Source: MPNP01 sp026710155
GTDB lineage: Bacteria; Pseudomonadota; Alphaproteobacteria; Rhodobacterales; Rhodobacteraceae
DNA length: 64,000 nt
Direction of reading: 5' to 3'
Assembly (NCBI GenBank): GCA_965200885.1
Contig: OZ241737.1
Location: 496,001 to 560,000, forward strand
Below the pieces are notes generated by a model that was not told the origin of the DNA, did no database searches, and saw only the letters and a program-made list of their open reading frames with translations. The translations under genes and the position numbers were made by a program. This document shows, piece by piece, positions 24,778 through 33,782 of the stretch. Position 1 is the first letter of the stretch, and the number at the start of each line of letters is the position of its first letter.

Positions 24778-26508
24778 TCAGGACACATCACCTGTGAGAA
24801 GGTTTTGATCAGTGCTATACTCAATCTTTTTCAATTTCCATCGTTGAATGGACCTTTTTCCCTTGGTTGAACCAGATATTTGTATCAAGTTGGTGGGAAT
24901 TATTTTTGAATTTATTGTATCCAGGTAAATCCCTTCATTCCAAACCAACGTCCCATTACCCTCATACTGAAAATCCCAAACTTCTCCTTGCGGCAAAACA
25001 AACTGAAGGGACATGCTTTGTTCTGACCATTCCGGTACGACATCCGGATGCAAGTTAAAACTGATTGTATAGGAAGCATCATTGTGCAAACCCGCTTCAT
25101 TCGGGATAAGCGTATCGGATCCAATAACCTTGTTGCCAAGCGAATCCATCCTGATTTCTCTTCGGTGATAATATCCAAAATCAGTTGCAAAGGCATCATG
25201 CTGGGAAGTCAGGATTTGATATCCCCTTTCCCTTTTCAGTTCGTTGAAACTACTCCTCACATCCTCTTCTTCATTTAGATTCTGGGAAGGATTCCCGTCC
25301 ACTGTCCTGGTGTCTGTAATCTGGAGGTTACAATGAGAGTTTAAGAATTGCGTTTGGTATTCAGCGGTTTTTTCCAAATTCTCTTCAAAACCCACATTCA
25401 CGCAAAGGGGTGTGAAATTGGAAGTAAGTTCAAAGGTATTTTGCGTTGATAATGCCGATTGGATGGTTCTGGTTTGTGGGGGAGGAGCGACATCAATTAT
25501 CAGGCTGGTTGAACCCAATTGCAATTTCCTATACCCAAGTCCCTTTGATACAGTTGAATTGTCCTTGCGGGTCAGAGCATTTATGGTCTGGCTGACGAGA
25601 TGGGAAGGCGTATCCCTGCCGCCGTGAAAGCGAGCCAATTTCCCATTGTAGTGGCAGATCACACTTAAGGATTTGCCAATTCTGGTGGCTAATCTTTCCA
25701 TTTCGGCTGGTAATTCCGTTGCATTTTCATCTGCAAGTTCAATAACCCAATTGAGTATTATCCCGTAGATAAGAAATTCCTGAGGATTGCGGGTTAGAAA
25801 ACTGCCATCTTCCGGGAATTGGTTTTCGATCTTTTTACACAATCGTCGATAATGCCGATCCATTTCACCCGGCTTTTTCCTCAGAAAGAATCCTGCATGG
25901 ATCAGTCCCATCAATGCTTCAACATATAAAGTCGGTTCCTTTATGGAACTCATAAAATATTTAAGGTGCGAGTACTGGTGTTGAACGGAGCCTGCAAAAT
26001 TCCTCTCAAAATCCAGATCCACCCCTGTCAGGTATATCCAATGGTTTCTCAACAACCAGGTCAATCTCCTCCCGACAACTTCAGGTGCCCAACCCAAACC
26101 CGTGCCACTGCCAAATTTGATTAACCAATCCCGGATCAAATTCTGGGCCATGTTTCTGGCTTCGACCGCACCGACCGATGCCAAATCACCAAGCCATTGG
26201 AAACTGTGCAACCTAACCTGCAATATGGGATTTCTTGCAGCAATGGACCAGAACATGGAGTCATTAAAGACAACCCTTTCTCCATCAAACAGGAATCTGT
26301 TTTGAAGCAGGGCATGGCCTGCTTGCACCGACCCATGTGATCTGACAGGAAATAGGTTGGGCTTGAAATCTTCTTGTAGTGACGTAAAAGCCAGTTTAGT
26401 CATGCGACCCAACCACCATTTTTTCCTATGGATTGTAGGCCAGAAACCATCATGTGAAAAATCAAATTGGTTAGAGTAGGTATTATGAAGGGTTAACTGC
26501 TTGGTCAT
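24778..26508 (-). CDS. Heparinase II/III family protein
   Basis: A protein of about 576 residues from the ATG at 26508 (a TTG five codons upstream is possible). The N-terminal alpha-helical toroid region contains 'GWAPEVVGRRLTWLLRNHWI' and 'SVQHQYSHLKYFMSSIKEPT', and 'LARFHGGRDTPSHLVSQTIN' marks the junction before the C-terminal beta-sandwich. The family pattern matches the uncharacterised heparinase-like proteins found in many alphaproteobacteria, usually next to housekeeping genes. A polysaccharide lyase activity is expected from the family, but no substrate can be named and no export signal is visible at the N-terminus. Confidence 0.8.
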   Translation of the reverse strand: MTKQLTLHNTYSNQFDFSHDGFWPTIHRKKWWLGRMTKLAFTSLQEDFKPNLFPVRSHGSVQAGHALLQNRFLFDGERVVFNDSMFWSIAARNPILQVRLHSFQWLGDLASVGAVEARNMAQNLIRDWLIKFGSGTGLGWAPEVVGRRLTWLLRNHWIYLTGVDLDFERNFAGSVQHQYSHLKYFMSSIKEPTLYVEALMGLIHAGFFLRKKPGEMDRHYRRLCKKIENQFPEDGSFLTRNPQEFLIYGIILNWVIELADENATELPAEMERLATRIGKSLSVICHYNGKLARFHGGRDTPSHLVSQTINALTRKDNSTVSKGLGYRKLQLGSTSLIIDVAPPPQTRTIQSALSTQNTFELTSNFTPLCVNVGFEENLEKTAEYQTQFLNSHCNLQITDTRTVDGNPSQNLNEEEDVRSSFNELKRERGYQILTSQHDAFATDFGYYHRREIRMDSLGNKVIGSDTLIPNEAGLHNDASYTISFNLHPDVVPEWSEQSMSLQFVLPQGEVWDFQYEGNGTLVWNEGIYLDTINSKIIPTNLIQISGSTKGKRSIQRWKLKKIEYSTDQNLLTGDVS

Positions 26509-26636
26509 GCTTAAATGAAACAAAAAATTTCAATAGTGTGAAATAGATAAGATTTCTGTATTGAAGATACAGGACAACCGGCCAACAAATTTCGGTTTCA
26601 AATCCAAACTTTATATATTTCTATATGAATGTTGGT

Positions 26637-27737
26637 TCACTTAAATTTAATGAGCTTTTCGATTTCAATCTTTTGCTTTAAAGAATTCAATCTCTTCCAG
26701 GGAATCAGTTTATTATGTTGCAGCATTCCGACAACTATTCCTGGAGCGATTCCTATTTCCCTTGCGAATTTCTTAATCGCAACTTCATTATAAGTCGAAT
26801 ATTTTGTTAGTTCATCCCAGTTTTTGCTTGGAACAAGAAATTTTGAAGCCCATCCGTTAGCCTCAACTTCCAATGAAACCAATTCTTCAGCATTATTTTC
26901 CAATTCCTCAACAAATACTGCTTTCTTGCTGTGCAGCAATATATGGGCGACTTCATGAAAAAAGCTGAACCAGAAATGATCATTGGTTTTGTGTCTACCA
27001 GTAACCTGAATAATTGCCTTTCGCGGAGTTAACCATCGGGCCGTGCCACTGAGGGCAATTTTTGGTAAGGCGGGTGTTAATACAAATGCTACCCCCGCTT
27101 CATTACAAGTTTTTATTATTTCATTCAGGTTTTTCTCAATTGGTTGTCTTGTTAATCCACGAATGTTCTTTGCAGCTTTCAGGAATTTACCCTTATCGTA
27201 GTCTTTGCAGTCCTGAGAATCGGCTTCGATTTCGCCAATTCTAAGCCATGTTGCCAAAGCTACCTCATCACTCTCGAAACTCATTGAATGTCTATAGGCT
27301 ACATTCATCTCACCATACTTATTGTTCCAACCATCGATTGATCCCACCGCAAAAAATTTAAGAAGTTTTGAAACGGCATCAATTTTAGACTCTGGCTTGG
27401 TAAAAAATCCTCGCTTAACCAGTTCGTTAGTCGGGAATGATTTTTGCCAATTCTCGGCAATATCAGCCTCCACTTTTAATGCCAGATGGCTTCGATAATC
27501 AGATTCCATCCGATTCCATATTTCTGCAACTATTCCAGTTGTCCTTTCAAATTGAATCGCTGTTTCAGTATCTATAGGGGCTTTACCTGAAATTATCTCA
27601 CTAATTAGTTTGGGACTGCGTCCACACCTTCTTGCAAATTCTGCCTGTGAACACTTATTATCCTCTAAAGTGATCTCAAGAAACCACCCTGGACGGACAG
27701 CATAATCTGGATTAAATTGACTATTGGTAATACTCAT
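26637..27737 (-). CDS. HigA-type antitoxin: XRE helix-turn-helix fused to an ImmA/IrrE metallopeptidase domain
   Basis: A 366-residue antitoxin of the long HigA type. Residues about 15-75 are an XRE helix-turn-helix ('LEDNKCSQAEFARRCGRSPK' followed by 'LISEIISGKAPID'). The C-terminal half (about 200-366) is an ImmA/IrrE-like zinc peptidase domain with HExxH in 'SFFHEVAHILLH' and the downstream 'SLEVEANGWASKFLVP' that supplies the third ligand. It lies 3 bases after the toxin gene, the HigB-then-HigA order. The toxin upstream is interrupted by a stop, whereas this gene is intact; it may persist as an autonomous regulator or as protection against related toxins. Confidence 0.85.
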   Translation of the reverse strand: MSITNSQFNPDYAVRPGWFLEITLEDNKCSQAEFARRCGRSPKLISEIISGKAPIDTETAIQFERTTGIVAEIWNRMESDYRSHLALKVEADIAENWQKSFPTNELVKRGFFTKPESKIDAVSKLLKFFAVGSIDGWNNKYGEMNVAYRHSMSFESDEVALATWLRIGEIEADSQDCKDYDKGKFLKAAKNIRGLTRQPIEKNLNEIIKTCNEAGVAFVLTPALPKIALSGTARWLTPRKAIIQVTGRHKTNDHFWFSFFHEVAHILLHSKKAVFVEELENNAEELVSLEVEANGWASKFLVPSKNWDELTKYSTYNEVAIKKFAREIGIAPGIVVGMLQHNKLIPWKRLNSLKQKIEIEKLIKFK

Positions 27738-27740
27738 TTT

Positions 27741-28085
27741 TCATTTCCCTCGGTGGTAGTTTACAATTTCCAGAATTGTTACCTCAGTTATCTTTTTCTC
27801 TTCGATACCTCCATCATCTTTTAGTGGCACAGGAACAGATTTTGGAATAAATACAAGTCTTTTCCCGTCAAGGAGTTTAAGGGCAAATTGTCCTTTTCTG
27901 GCTCCCTGTAGTTGGTGTAACCCGAATCGACTGGACCCATAAACATTTGACAGATTCGGTGCTTTATCAAGAAATTTCAATCCTCCCATGATATATTGAG
28001 CATTGGGTTTACCGTATTTTCTTACTCATTCTTTTTCTGATTCACATAGATCTTTTAATTTTTTATTCTTGTATGTTATTTCCAT
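27741..28085 (-). pseudogene. HigB / RelE-like toxin interrupted by an in-frame TGA
   Basis: Reading from ATG 28085 gives 'MEITYKNKKLKDLCESEKE', then TGA (28028-28026), then 'VRKYGKPNAQYIMGGLKFLD' and an intact rest ending 'TEVTILEIVNYHRGK'. Without the stop this is a complete 114-residue toxin of the HigB (killer-protein) group, with the expected 'LHQLQGARKGQFALKL' and 'RLVFIPKSVPVPLKDDGGI'. The piece after the stop could be re-initiated at ATG 27989, but it would lack the N-terminal helices. Most likely a nonsense mutation inactivated the toxin while the adjacent HigA-type antitoxin stayed intact. Confidence 0.8.
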
Positions 28086-28397
28086 TTGAATCTTTTATTT
28101 TTTATGTTACCCATTAGGTAATGAAAAATAATTTATTTTCAATGCTTCGGAACACAATTTTTGGCTTTTCATTCAGAATGGTAGGTTAGTTTAACTGTAA
28201 ACTTCAAGGCCTGATGCTCGCAGTTTGCTTCTTCCCATTCCCTGAAACCGTTAGTTCAGTGTACTTCTGCTTACTTTCACTGAGTTAGGTCAAAGACAAT
28301 TTCAATTACTTTACATGAGTGGAAACCACTGAAAAGACAAAGGCCCAAAATATTGTCTGCTATATCAAACTATGAGATACTGAATTAATCTTGAAAT
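28086..28397. other. Intergenic region, nothing recognised
   Basis: About 310 AT-rich bases upstream of the interrupted toxin and downstream of the TlpA-like gene. It should hold the promoter of the TA module. Apart from a weak 6-base inverted repeat near 28255-28285 I see no gene or clear element. Confidence 0.35.
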
Positions 28398-28967
28398 TCA
28401 GCTTGAATTGGAAATCAAATCCAATATGGCAATGACACCTTCCTGGTCCCATTCCTCATCTCCAATCAAGCGGCCAACTTCACGACTTTCCTTATCTAGT
28501 ATGATAGTGGTTGGAAGGCCAAAGGCATTCATTGAGCCTGCAAAGGATAGGTTGGGATCAACATAGCTGGCAATGTTCCTGATGTTTTCCTCCTGCCAGA
28601 ATTCTTCTATCTCGTTGCCTCTGCTTGGTCCTACGTGCACGACAATGACCTCCACTTCACCAGACTGATAATGACCCTGGAGATTATCAAGGGTTGGCAT
28701 TTCCTTACGACAGGGTGCACACCAGGTCGCCCAAAAATTCAGAACAACGACTTTCCCTTTAAAATCATCAAGGGAAACATAATTTTGCTCAAGATCCTGA
28801 AAATTATTTCCTGAGGTTTCAACCGGTTCCCTATGGATGATCAATCGCTCAAGGGAGCCTTCCCTCATGTCTATCAGGGTCGCTGAGTCGTACCCCAATG
28901 TTGTCATGGGGTTTGCTATCAGCAAAATAAAGAGATAAATCAGGAAACGAGAATTATATTGATACAT
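28398..28967 (-). CDS. TlpA-like membrane-anchored thiol:disulfide protein
   Basis: Thioredoxin-fold protein anchored at the periplasmic face. ATG 28967 is chosen because it begins the signal-anchor 'MYQYNSRFLIYLFILLIANP'; the longer frame overlaps argH on the other strand. The core is 'FKGKVVVLNFWATWCAPCRK' with the redox CxxC (C-A-P-C), followed by 'EMPTLDNLQGHY' and the cis-Pro segment 'AFGLPTTIILDKES'. About 189 residues. TlpA-type proteins keep thiols reduced for cytochrome c or cytochrome oxidase maturation. It is divergent from argH with about 30 bases between starts; I associate this pairing with alphaproteobacteria. Confidence 0.9.
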   Translation of the reverse strand: MYQYNSRFLIYLFILLIANPMTTLGYDSATLIDMREGSLERLIIHREPVETSGNNFQDLEQNYVSLDDFKGKVVVLNFWATWCAPCRKEMPTLDNLQGHYQSGEVEVIVVHVGPSRGNEIEEFWQEENIRNIASYVDPNLSFAGSMNAFGLPTTIILDKESREVGRLIGDEEWDQEGVIAILDLISNSS

Positions 28968-28998
28968 TTTGAATATCTTCCTTGGAGGAGCAAATCCG

Positions 28999-30399
28999 AT
29001 GGTTGAAGTAAAAGATAAATATAACATTTGGGGTGGTCGTTTCAAAAACCAAACCGATGAAATTATGGAAAATCTCAATGCTTCAATATTTTTTGATTAC
29101 AAATTGGCTAAATTCGACATTGAGGGATCAAAGGCACACACCAAAATGCTGGCCAAACAACAAATACTTAATGAAGATGAAGCCAAATCAATTACAGATG
29201 GTTTGAATGCCATCCTGTCGGAAATCGAAACAGGCAAGTTTGAACCCAAGGTTTCCCTTGAAGATATTCACATGAATATAGAAGCCCGACTTGCCGAACT
29301 TATCGGTCCGGTTGCAGGAAAACTCCACACGGCCAGAAGCAGAAATGATCAGGTAGCAACAGATTTTCGTCTTTGGTTGAGGGACAGAATTGATACCATT
29401 GTGAGCCTGATTTATGAGTTGGAAGTAGCCTTGGTCATGAAGAGCAGTGAAAACATTCATACTGTAATGCCTGGTTTTACCCATTTACAATGTGCGCAAC
29501 CAATAACCTTTGCCCATCATTTATTGGCCTATGTATCAATGCTTGACAGGGACCGGGAAAGGTATCTGGACACTAGGAAAAGATTGAATGAATCGCCATT
29601 GGGTTCTGCGGCCCTGGCAGGAACATCATTCCCCATCGATCCTGACTTTTCAGCCAGGGAACTGTCCTTTAGCCGAGCCATGTTGAACTCGCTGGATGGT
29701 GTCAGTTCCAGAGACTTCGCCCTGGAATTTCTTTCCTCCACGGCCATCTGTGCTACTCATTTATCTAGATTGTCGGAAGAAATTGTAATATGGACAACAT
29801 CCCAGTTCGATTTTGTCAAACTCAGTGACAAGTTTACAACCGGATCATCCATTATGCCACAAAAGAGAAATCCTGATGCGGCAGAACTGATAAGAGCCAA
29901 AACCGGTCGGGTTAATGGTGCATTGATAACTCTGCTTACGGTTATCAAGGGACTTCCTCTTGCCTACTCAAAAGATCTTCAGGAGGACAAGGAACCGGTT
30001 TTTGATGCCGCTGAAACAATTGAAATCGTATTGAAAGTCATGACCGGCATGATTCAGGATTTGAAAGCCAATGTAGAAATCATGAAGAAAAGTTCCGAAT
30101 TGGGTTTTTCAACGGCGACCGACCTTGCCGATTTTCTGGTCAGGGAATATAATCTTCCTTTCAGGGAAGCCCATAAAGTCGTGGGTGAACTGGTTTTGCT
30201 GGCTGAGGAAAAATCTTGTACCCTGAAGGACTTGTCGCTTGATGACCTGAAGGATGTTTACAAGGACCTTGAGATTGAAGCATTGGATACCCTTTCGGTT
30301 GAAGGTTCGGTACAGTCCCGAAATAGCAAGGGCGGGACTTCACCTGAAAATGTCAAAAGGCAAATACAGTATTGGAAGGAAACTCTGAAATGCGCATAG
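28999..30399 (+). CDS. argH: Argininosuccinate lyase
   Basis: Last enzyme of arginine biosynthesis, splitting argininosuccinate to arginine and fumarate. ATG 28999 follows GGAGGAG at 28984-28990; an upstream ATG at 28969 would overlap the tlpA leader. The protein begins 'MVEVKDKYNIWGGRF' and carries the family signature 'GSSIMPQKRNPDAAELIRAK' with the catalytic Ser at the start of the mobile loop. 'HTARSRNDQVATDFRLWLRD' and 'MPGFTHLQCAQPITFAHHLL' provide the other active-site residues (the His in 'GFTHLQ'). Length (466 aa) is normal. Followed by a small overlapping lipoprotein gene and lysA. Confidence 0.96.
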   Translation: MVEVKDKYNIWGGRFKNQTDEIMENLNASIFFDYKLAKFDIEGSKAHTKMLAKQQILNEDEAKSITDGLNAILSEIETGKFEPKVSLEDIHMNIEARLAELIGPVAGKLHTARSRNDQVATDFRLWLRDRIDTIVSLIYELEVALVMKSSENIHTVMPGFTHLQCAQPITFAHHLLAYVSMLDRDRERYLDTRKRLNESPLGSAALAGTSFPIDPDFSARELSFSRAMLNSLDGVSSRDFALEFLSSTAICATHLSRLSEEIVIWTTSQFDFVKLSDKFTTGSSIMPQKRNPDAAELIRAKTGRVNGALITLLTVIKGLPLAYSKDLQEDKEPVFDAAETIEIVLKVMTGMIQDLKANVEIMKKSSELGFSTATDLADFLVREYNLPFREAHKVVGELVLLAEEKSCTLKDLSLDDLKDVYKDLEIEALDTLSVEGSVQSRNSKGGTSPENVKRQIQYWKETLKCA

Positions 30400-30521
30400 C
30401 TCTGATGATACTTTTTCTGGGATTAGGATTAAATGGTTGTGGTTACAAGGACAAGCCAATACCCGAAGCTGGAATTGAAAGTACCTTTCCTGAAAATCCT
30501 CAAGAGGAAGTTCTATTCTAG
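30390..30521 (+). CDS. Small LptM-like lipoprotein between argH and lysA
   Basis: A 43-residue lipoprotein gene overlapping the argH stop by 10 bases. The product starts 'MRIALMILFLGLGLNGCGYK', a complete lipoprotein signal with lipobox LNGC, and continues for about 26 residues rich in Pro, Glu and Lys. Small lipoproteins at this exact position are common in proteobacteria (the LptM/YifL family, placed next to lysA or dapF), where LptM assists maturation of the LPS translocon LptD. Assignment rests on position, size and lipobox, since the mature part is too short for confident homology. Confidence 0.75.
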   Translation: MRIALMILFLGLGLNGCGYKDKPIPEAGIESTFPENPQEEVLF

Positions 30522-30602
30522 CAGGAAGAATTTGAACGTCACCAATTTCCAACTAATTCAAATGCCAAATTCAACTTCAGTACATGCAAGAAATTTTGAT
30601 AT

Positions 30603-31856
30603 ATGACTCATATCAAATATACTGACGGGATACTTCATGTAGAGGGTGTGGATATCCCATCCATCGTTCGTGACGTTGGAACGCCCTGTTATGTATTCTC
30701 CGCAAGTCAAATTGAAGATAATTTTCTTGCAGTAAAGAATTCCGCAGCCAGGTTTGGAGGTCAGGTTTTTTATGCGATGAAGGCGAATTCAAACCAGGCA
30801 ATATTGAAGCTTTTGTTTGATCTGGAAGCAGGATTTGATGTTGTATCCGGTGGTGAATACCAGAGGGCCAAAGCTGTAGGATGTTCTGGGGATAGAATTG
30901 TTTTTTCAGGTGTGGGTAAAACCAGCGATGAAATGGAACTCGCCTTGACCGGAGGAATAAGACAATTCAACGTCGAAAGCTTTTCAGAAGTTCACCTGCT
31001 CGATTCAGTGGCTGGAAAGCTGGGACTGATTGCTCCAATTGCCGTTAGGATTAACCCTGATGTTGATGCCGAAACCCATGAAAAGATTTCTACAGGTAAA
31101 GCCCAAAACAAGTTTGGTGTTCCCATAGCCAGGGTGGAAGAATTTTTTCAGGTTGCCTCAGAACTTTCCAATGTCAACTTACTGGGTTTGGACATTCATA
31201 TCGGTTCACAAATTACATCCCTCAGACCCTATGAAAAAGCCTTTGAAAAGGTTGCCTCACTCATACGTGAAAAGAACCTGCAAATATCAAGACTGGATTT
31301 GGGAGGTGGATTAGGTGTCAACTATCATCCGTTACATGACAATCCTCCCAAGGTTGGCGATTATTCCCAACTGATAAGAAACATCTTTAGTGATATGAAT
31401 TTGGAAATAGAACTTGAACCCGGTAGATTTATCGTTGCAGACTCAGGAATTTTGGTTTCCACGGTACTTTATCGAAAGAAAGGTGAAAACAGGGATTTTC
31501 TTGTCGTTGACGCTGCCATGAATGATCTCATTCGACCGGCAATGTACTCCTCATACCATGAAATTAAACCCATAAGGGAAAAAATCGTTAAGGGAAACAA
31601 AAAATTCGATGTGGTCGGTCCGATATGTGAATCCAGTGACACCTTCGCCGAGAACAGAGACCTACCAGAATTCGAACCAAATGACATGATGGCTTTCATG
31701 ACTGCCGGAGCCTATTCCACCGTCATGGTTTCGGAATACAATACCAGACCTGCTGTTGCAGAAGTATTGGTCAGGGGGGATAAATGGGCCTGTATAAAAA
31801 AATCTCCGACCATCACGGACATTATTAACAGGGATATTATTCCCTCATGGTTGTAA
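30603..31856 (+). CDS. lysA: Diaminopimelate decarboxylase
   Basis: PLP enzyme making lysine from meso-diaminopimelate. The PLP Lys is in 'VFYAMKANSNQAILKLL' and the phosphate-binding glycine loop is 'LDLGGGLGVNYHP'. Substrate-contact and fold III segments include 'ELEPGRFIVADSGILVSTVL', 'DAAMNDLIRPAMYSSYHEI' and 'VGPICESSDTFAENRDL' with the catalytic Cys, and 'MTAGAYSTVMVSEYNTRP'. 417 residues, as expected. About 80 bases separate it from the small lipoprotein gene; the three likely share a transcript. Confidence 0.97.
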   Translation: MTHIKYTDGILHVEGVDIPSIVRDVGTPCYVFSASQIEDNFLAVKNSAARFGGQVFYAMKANSNQAILKLLFDLEAGFDVVSGGEYQRAKAVGCSGDRIVFSGVGKTSDEMELALTGGIRQFNVESFSEVHLLDSVAGKLGLIAPIAVRINPDVDAETHEKISTGKAQNKFGVPIARVEEFFQVASELSNVNLLGLDIHIGSQITSLRPYEKAFEKVASLIREKNLQISRLDLGGGLGVNYHPLHDNPPKVGDYSQLIRNIFSDMNLEIELEPGRFIVADSGILVSTVLYRKKGENRDFLVVDAAMNDLIRPAMYSSYHEIKPIREKIVKGNKKFDVVGPICESSDTFAENRDLPEFEPNDMMAFMTAGAYSTVMVSEYNTRPAVAEVLVRGDKWACIKKSPTITDIINRDIIPSWL

Positions 31857-32695
31857 CCAGTACTTGATGTGCAAATAAAATCACCAGATTCAGTCGACCT
31901 GATTTGATGACAAGCCAAGACCTTATATTCTTTCCCCGGAGAACCACCCCTTTCGAAAAAAATGTGATGATTCCATGACGGACGGGGTGGAGAGGACAAA
32001 CCACTCGGTCAATTTGGACAATTCGCATTAACTGTATCATATGAATACTCCTTTGGTACTTTCAGGGGATTCCTTCAAAGTGCTAATCGATCCTATTATC
32101 TAACCAACGACATGCGGTATAATGATTATGCCTCCAGGGATCATGAGGGTTTCAAACCTTATGATGTTGCGGGAATGGATTTCTTTGCCCGATTGGTCAA
32201 GGGACTTGTATCATTGTCCCATCAACCTCCTCTTTGGAATAAAGATTTGGCCGAGCGTTTGTATCAATATAAAGTGAAAGTAACTATTCAGGTCAAGAAA
32301 TTGTCAATATCTTGCAGTTTTTAGACTTTTTACAGACAGAAATGTAAAGGATTGTGCAGAAAAAATATATTGGGGAATTCCGATTTTGCCTATTTTCAGG
32401 GCACTCAGGATACCGGAATAGTTACAAGTAGAAAACATAAAAAGCCTTTTTGAAACACTTAGTCACCAGTTCTTCAAGGAGGAATTGAATTTGCCCAAGA
32501 TGAAATCTCCGCAAGATCACCGGAATCCGATAATCTCTTCTCCTCTGGCATTGGATTCTCCAGAGAATAGAAGTTCTTGAAGGTGGAAGATTGGTTTGAC
32601 ATGACATCGTGGTGAATGGATTTTTCCTTGCCATTCGAAGGTTACTTCCCTATACTCTTGCATGTATCAACGGGTAGCCGAAAGGAAGGATACGA
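31857..32695. other. Long intergenic stretch, possible gene debris
   Basis: About 840 bases between lysA and the Uma2 gene. A 70-codon plus frame (32112-32324, 'MRYNDYASRDHEGFKPYDVA' onward) has no recognised family and no good ribosome site. A further short plus-frame segment near 32437-32580 looks coding-like but lacks a start. I see no RNA gene. The jump in base composition just before the Uma2 gene suggests an insertion boundary here. Confidence 0.35.
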
Positions 32696-33460
32696 ATGAC
32701 CACCACACTTGAAAAACACCATGTAATCGGCCCCCTTGGTTCAGACTTCTGGCAACTGAAGGTTCCTCCTGACCTAGTTCCTGCGATGGCCCGGGAGTTT
32801 GACTGGAACCGGCTGGGTCGAAGGGTCATGATTGATGCCAGTGAGGGCATCATCTCCTGGATGAATCCGTCAAGTTCGCATGAGATCTTCGGCACTTCCA
32901 CCGACCTGACGGTCATGATGGCGGGTTCGGTCCTGCGCAAACAGGTGAGGCCCATGCGTGGAACCCGTTGGAAAGGCCCCGACGAGCCCCAGAATGTTGG
33001 ACTTGAGGCCGATGCGGCCTTTTATGTCGGAGAGAATGCCGATAGATGGTATGCCACCGATCATGAGGGTGGGGAGGAAGCCGTATTGGCATTCGAGGCA
33101 CTGACGCCTCCGGATCTGGTGGTCGAGGTTGAGGTAACCCATTTTGACAGGAAGAAACCGCAAAGTTATGCCAAGCTGGGAGTCCGTGAGATGTGGCGGG
33201 TAAACGCCAGGAGGGGAAGCAAACGGGTTCAGGTTGAAATTCTTGATCTCCAGGATGCCAGGGGACCGCGACCAATGGGGAGATCCTTAATACTGGACGG
33301 TCTTGCCTCCTCCGACCTGCCAAAGGCATATCAGTTGGCACGGAGGGGAAATATCGTGGATCTCGGGGATTTGCTGAAGGAAAAACTTGTCCCTGCTAAC
33401 AATTCGGGTCGCGATGGGGATCCTGATCTCACACCTCCTCCCTTTGGACCCGGCATGTAG
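32696..33460 (+). CDS. Uma2-family (DUF820) PD-(D/E)XK nuclease-like protein
   Basis: A 254-residue protein of the Uma2 family, restriction-endonuclease-fold proteins expanded in cyanobacteria and scattered elsewhere by transfer. The nuclease core is recognisable: 'NVGLEADAAFYVGENADRW' gives the Glu-Asp before the fold, and 'PPDLVVEVEVTHFDRKKPQS' provides the D-x(n)-E-V-E core. The following 'YAKLGVREMWRVNAR' is the signature helix and strand. AAGGAAGG precedes the ATG. The gene is visibly richer in G+C than its neighbours and is bounded by empty stretches, so it is probably acquired. Biological role unknown; such genes often sit with mobile DNA. Confidence 0.75.
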   Translation: MTTTLEKHHVIGPLGSDFWQLKVPPDLVPAMAREFDWNRLGRRVMIDASEGIISWMNPSSSHEIFGTSTDLTVMMAGSVLRKQVRPMRGTRWKGPDEPQNVGLEADAAFYVGENADRWYATDHEGGEEAVLAFEALTPPDLVVEVEVTHFDRKKPQSYAKLGVREMWRVNARRGSKRVQVEILDLQDARGPRPMGRSLILDGLASSDLPKAYQLARRGNIVDLGDLLKEKLVPANNSGRDGDPDLTPPPFGPGM

Positions 33461-33782
33461 GGCTAATTCCTCGTAAGGTCAATATTGGAGACTGTATTCT
33501 GTTTCCAGATAAATAGGGTTTTGTGATGTCTCATTGCCCCAAAGGAACCATTTTCAGAGCTTGACTCCCCCCCCCCACACACACAGATAATAGTCAACAG
33601 GCCAATCATGAGCATGTCATGGTGAACATGGCGGTTGGTATTGCTGGTATGGGGATCTTCAATCCCCCAAAAAGATTGATACATGTCTGCATTGTACTGC
33701 CTCAAATAATTGTATTTTTGACAGATTCTCATAAAATGGGACCTACAACAACTAAAAAAAATTTAAGGTGTATAAGTACATT
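33461..33782. other. Intergenic stretch with a C10 tract and CA repeat
   Basis: About 320 bases without a recognisable gene. It contains a run of ten C (33567-33576) directly followed by an (AC)n run. Such homopolymers slip readily during replication, but no open frame around this one has a recognisable product. The remainder is plain AT-rich sequence upstream of the FAH-family gene. Confidence 0.5.

Noticed and set aside
28026..28028. TGA in the HigB-like toxin as a Trp or selenocysteine codon
   Set aside because: All other genes here use TGA as an ordinary stop and no SECIS-like hairpin was seen; a nonsense mutation is simpler.
32112..32324. 70-codon plus frame downstream of lysA
   Set aside because: No recognisable family or ribosome site; too weak to call a gene.
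33463..33732. 89-codon minus frame across the C10 tract, considered as a second phase-variable gene
   Set aside because: No signal peptide, family or ribosome site, unlike the gene at 40864.
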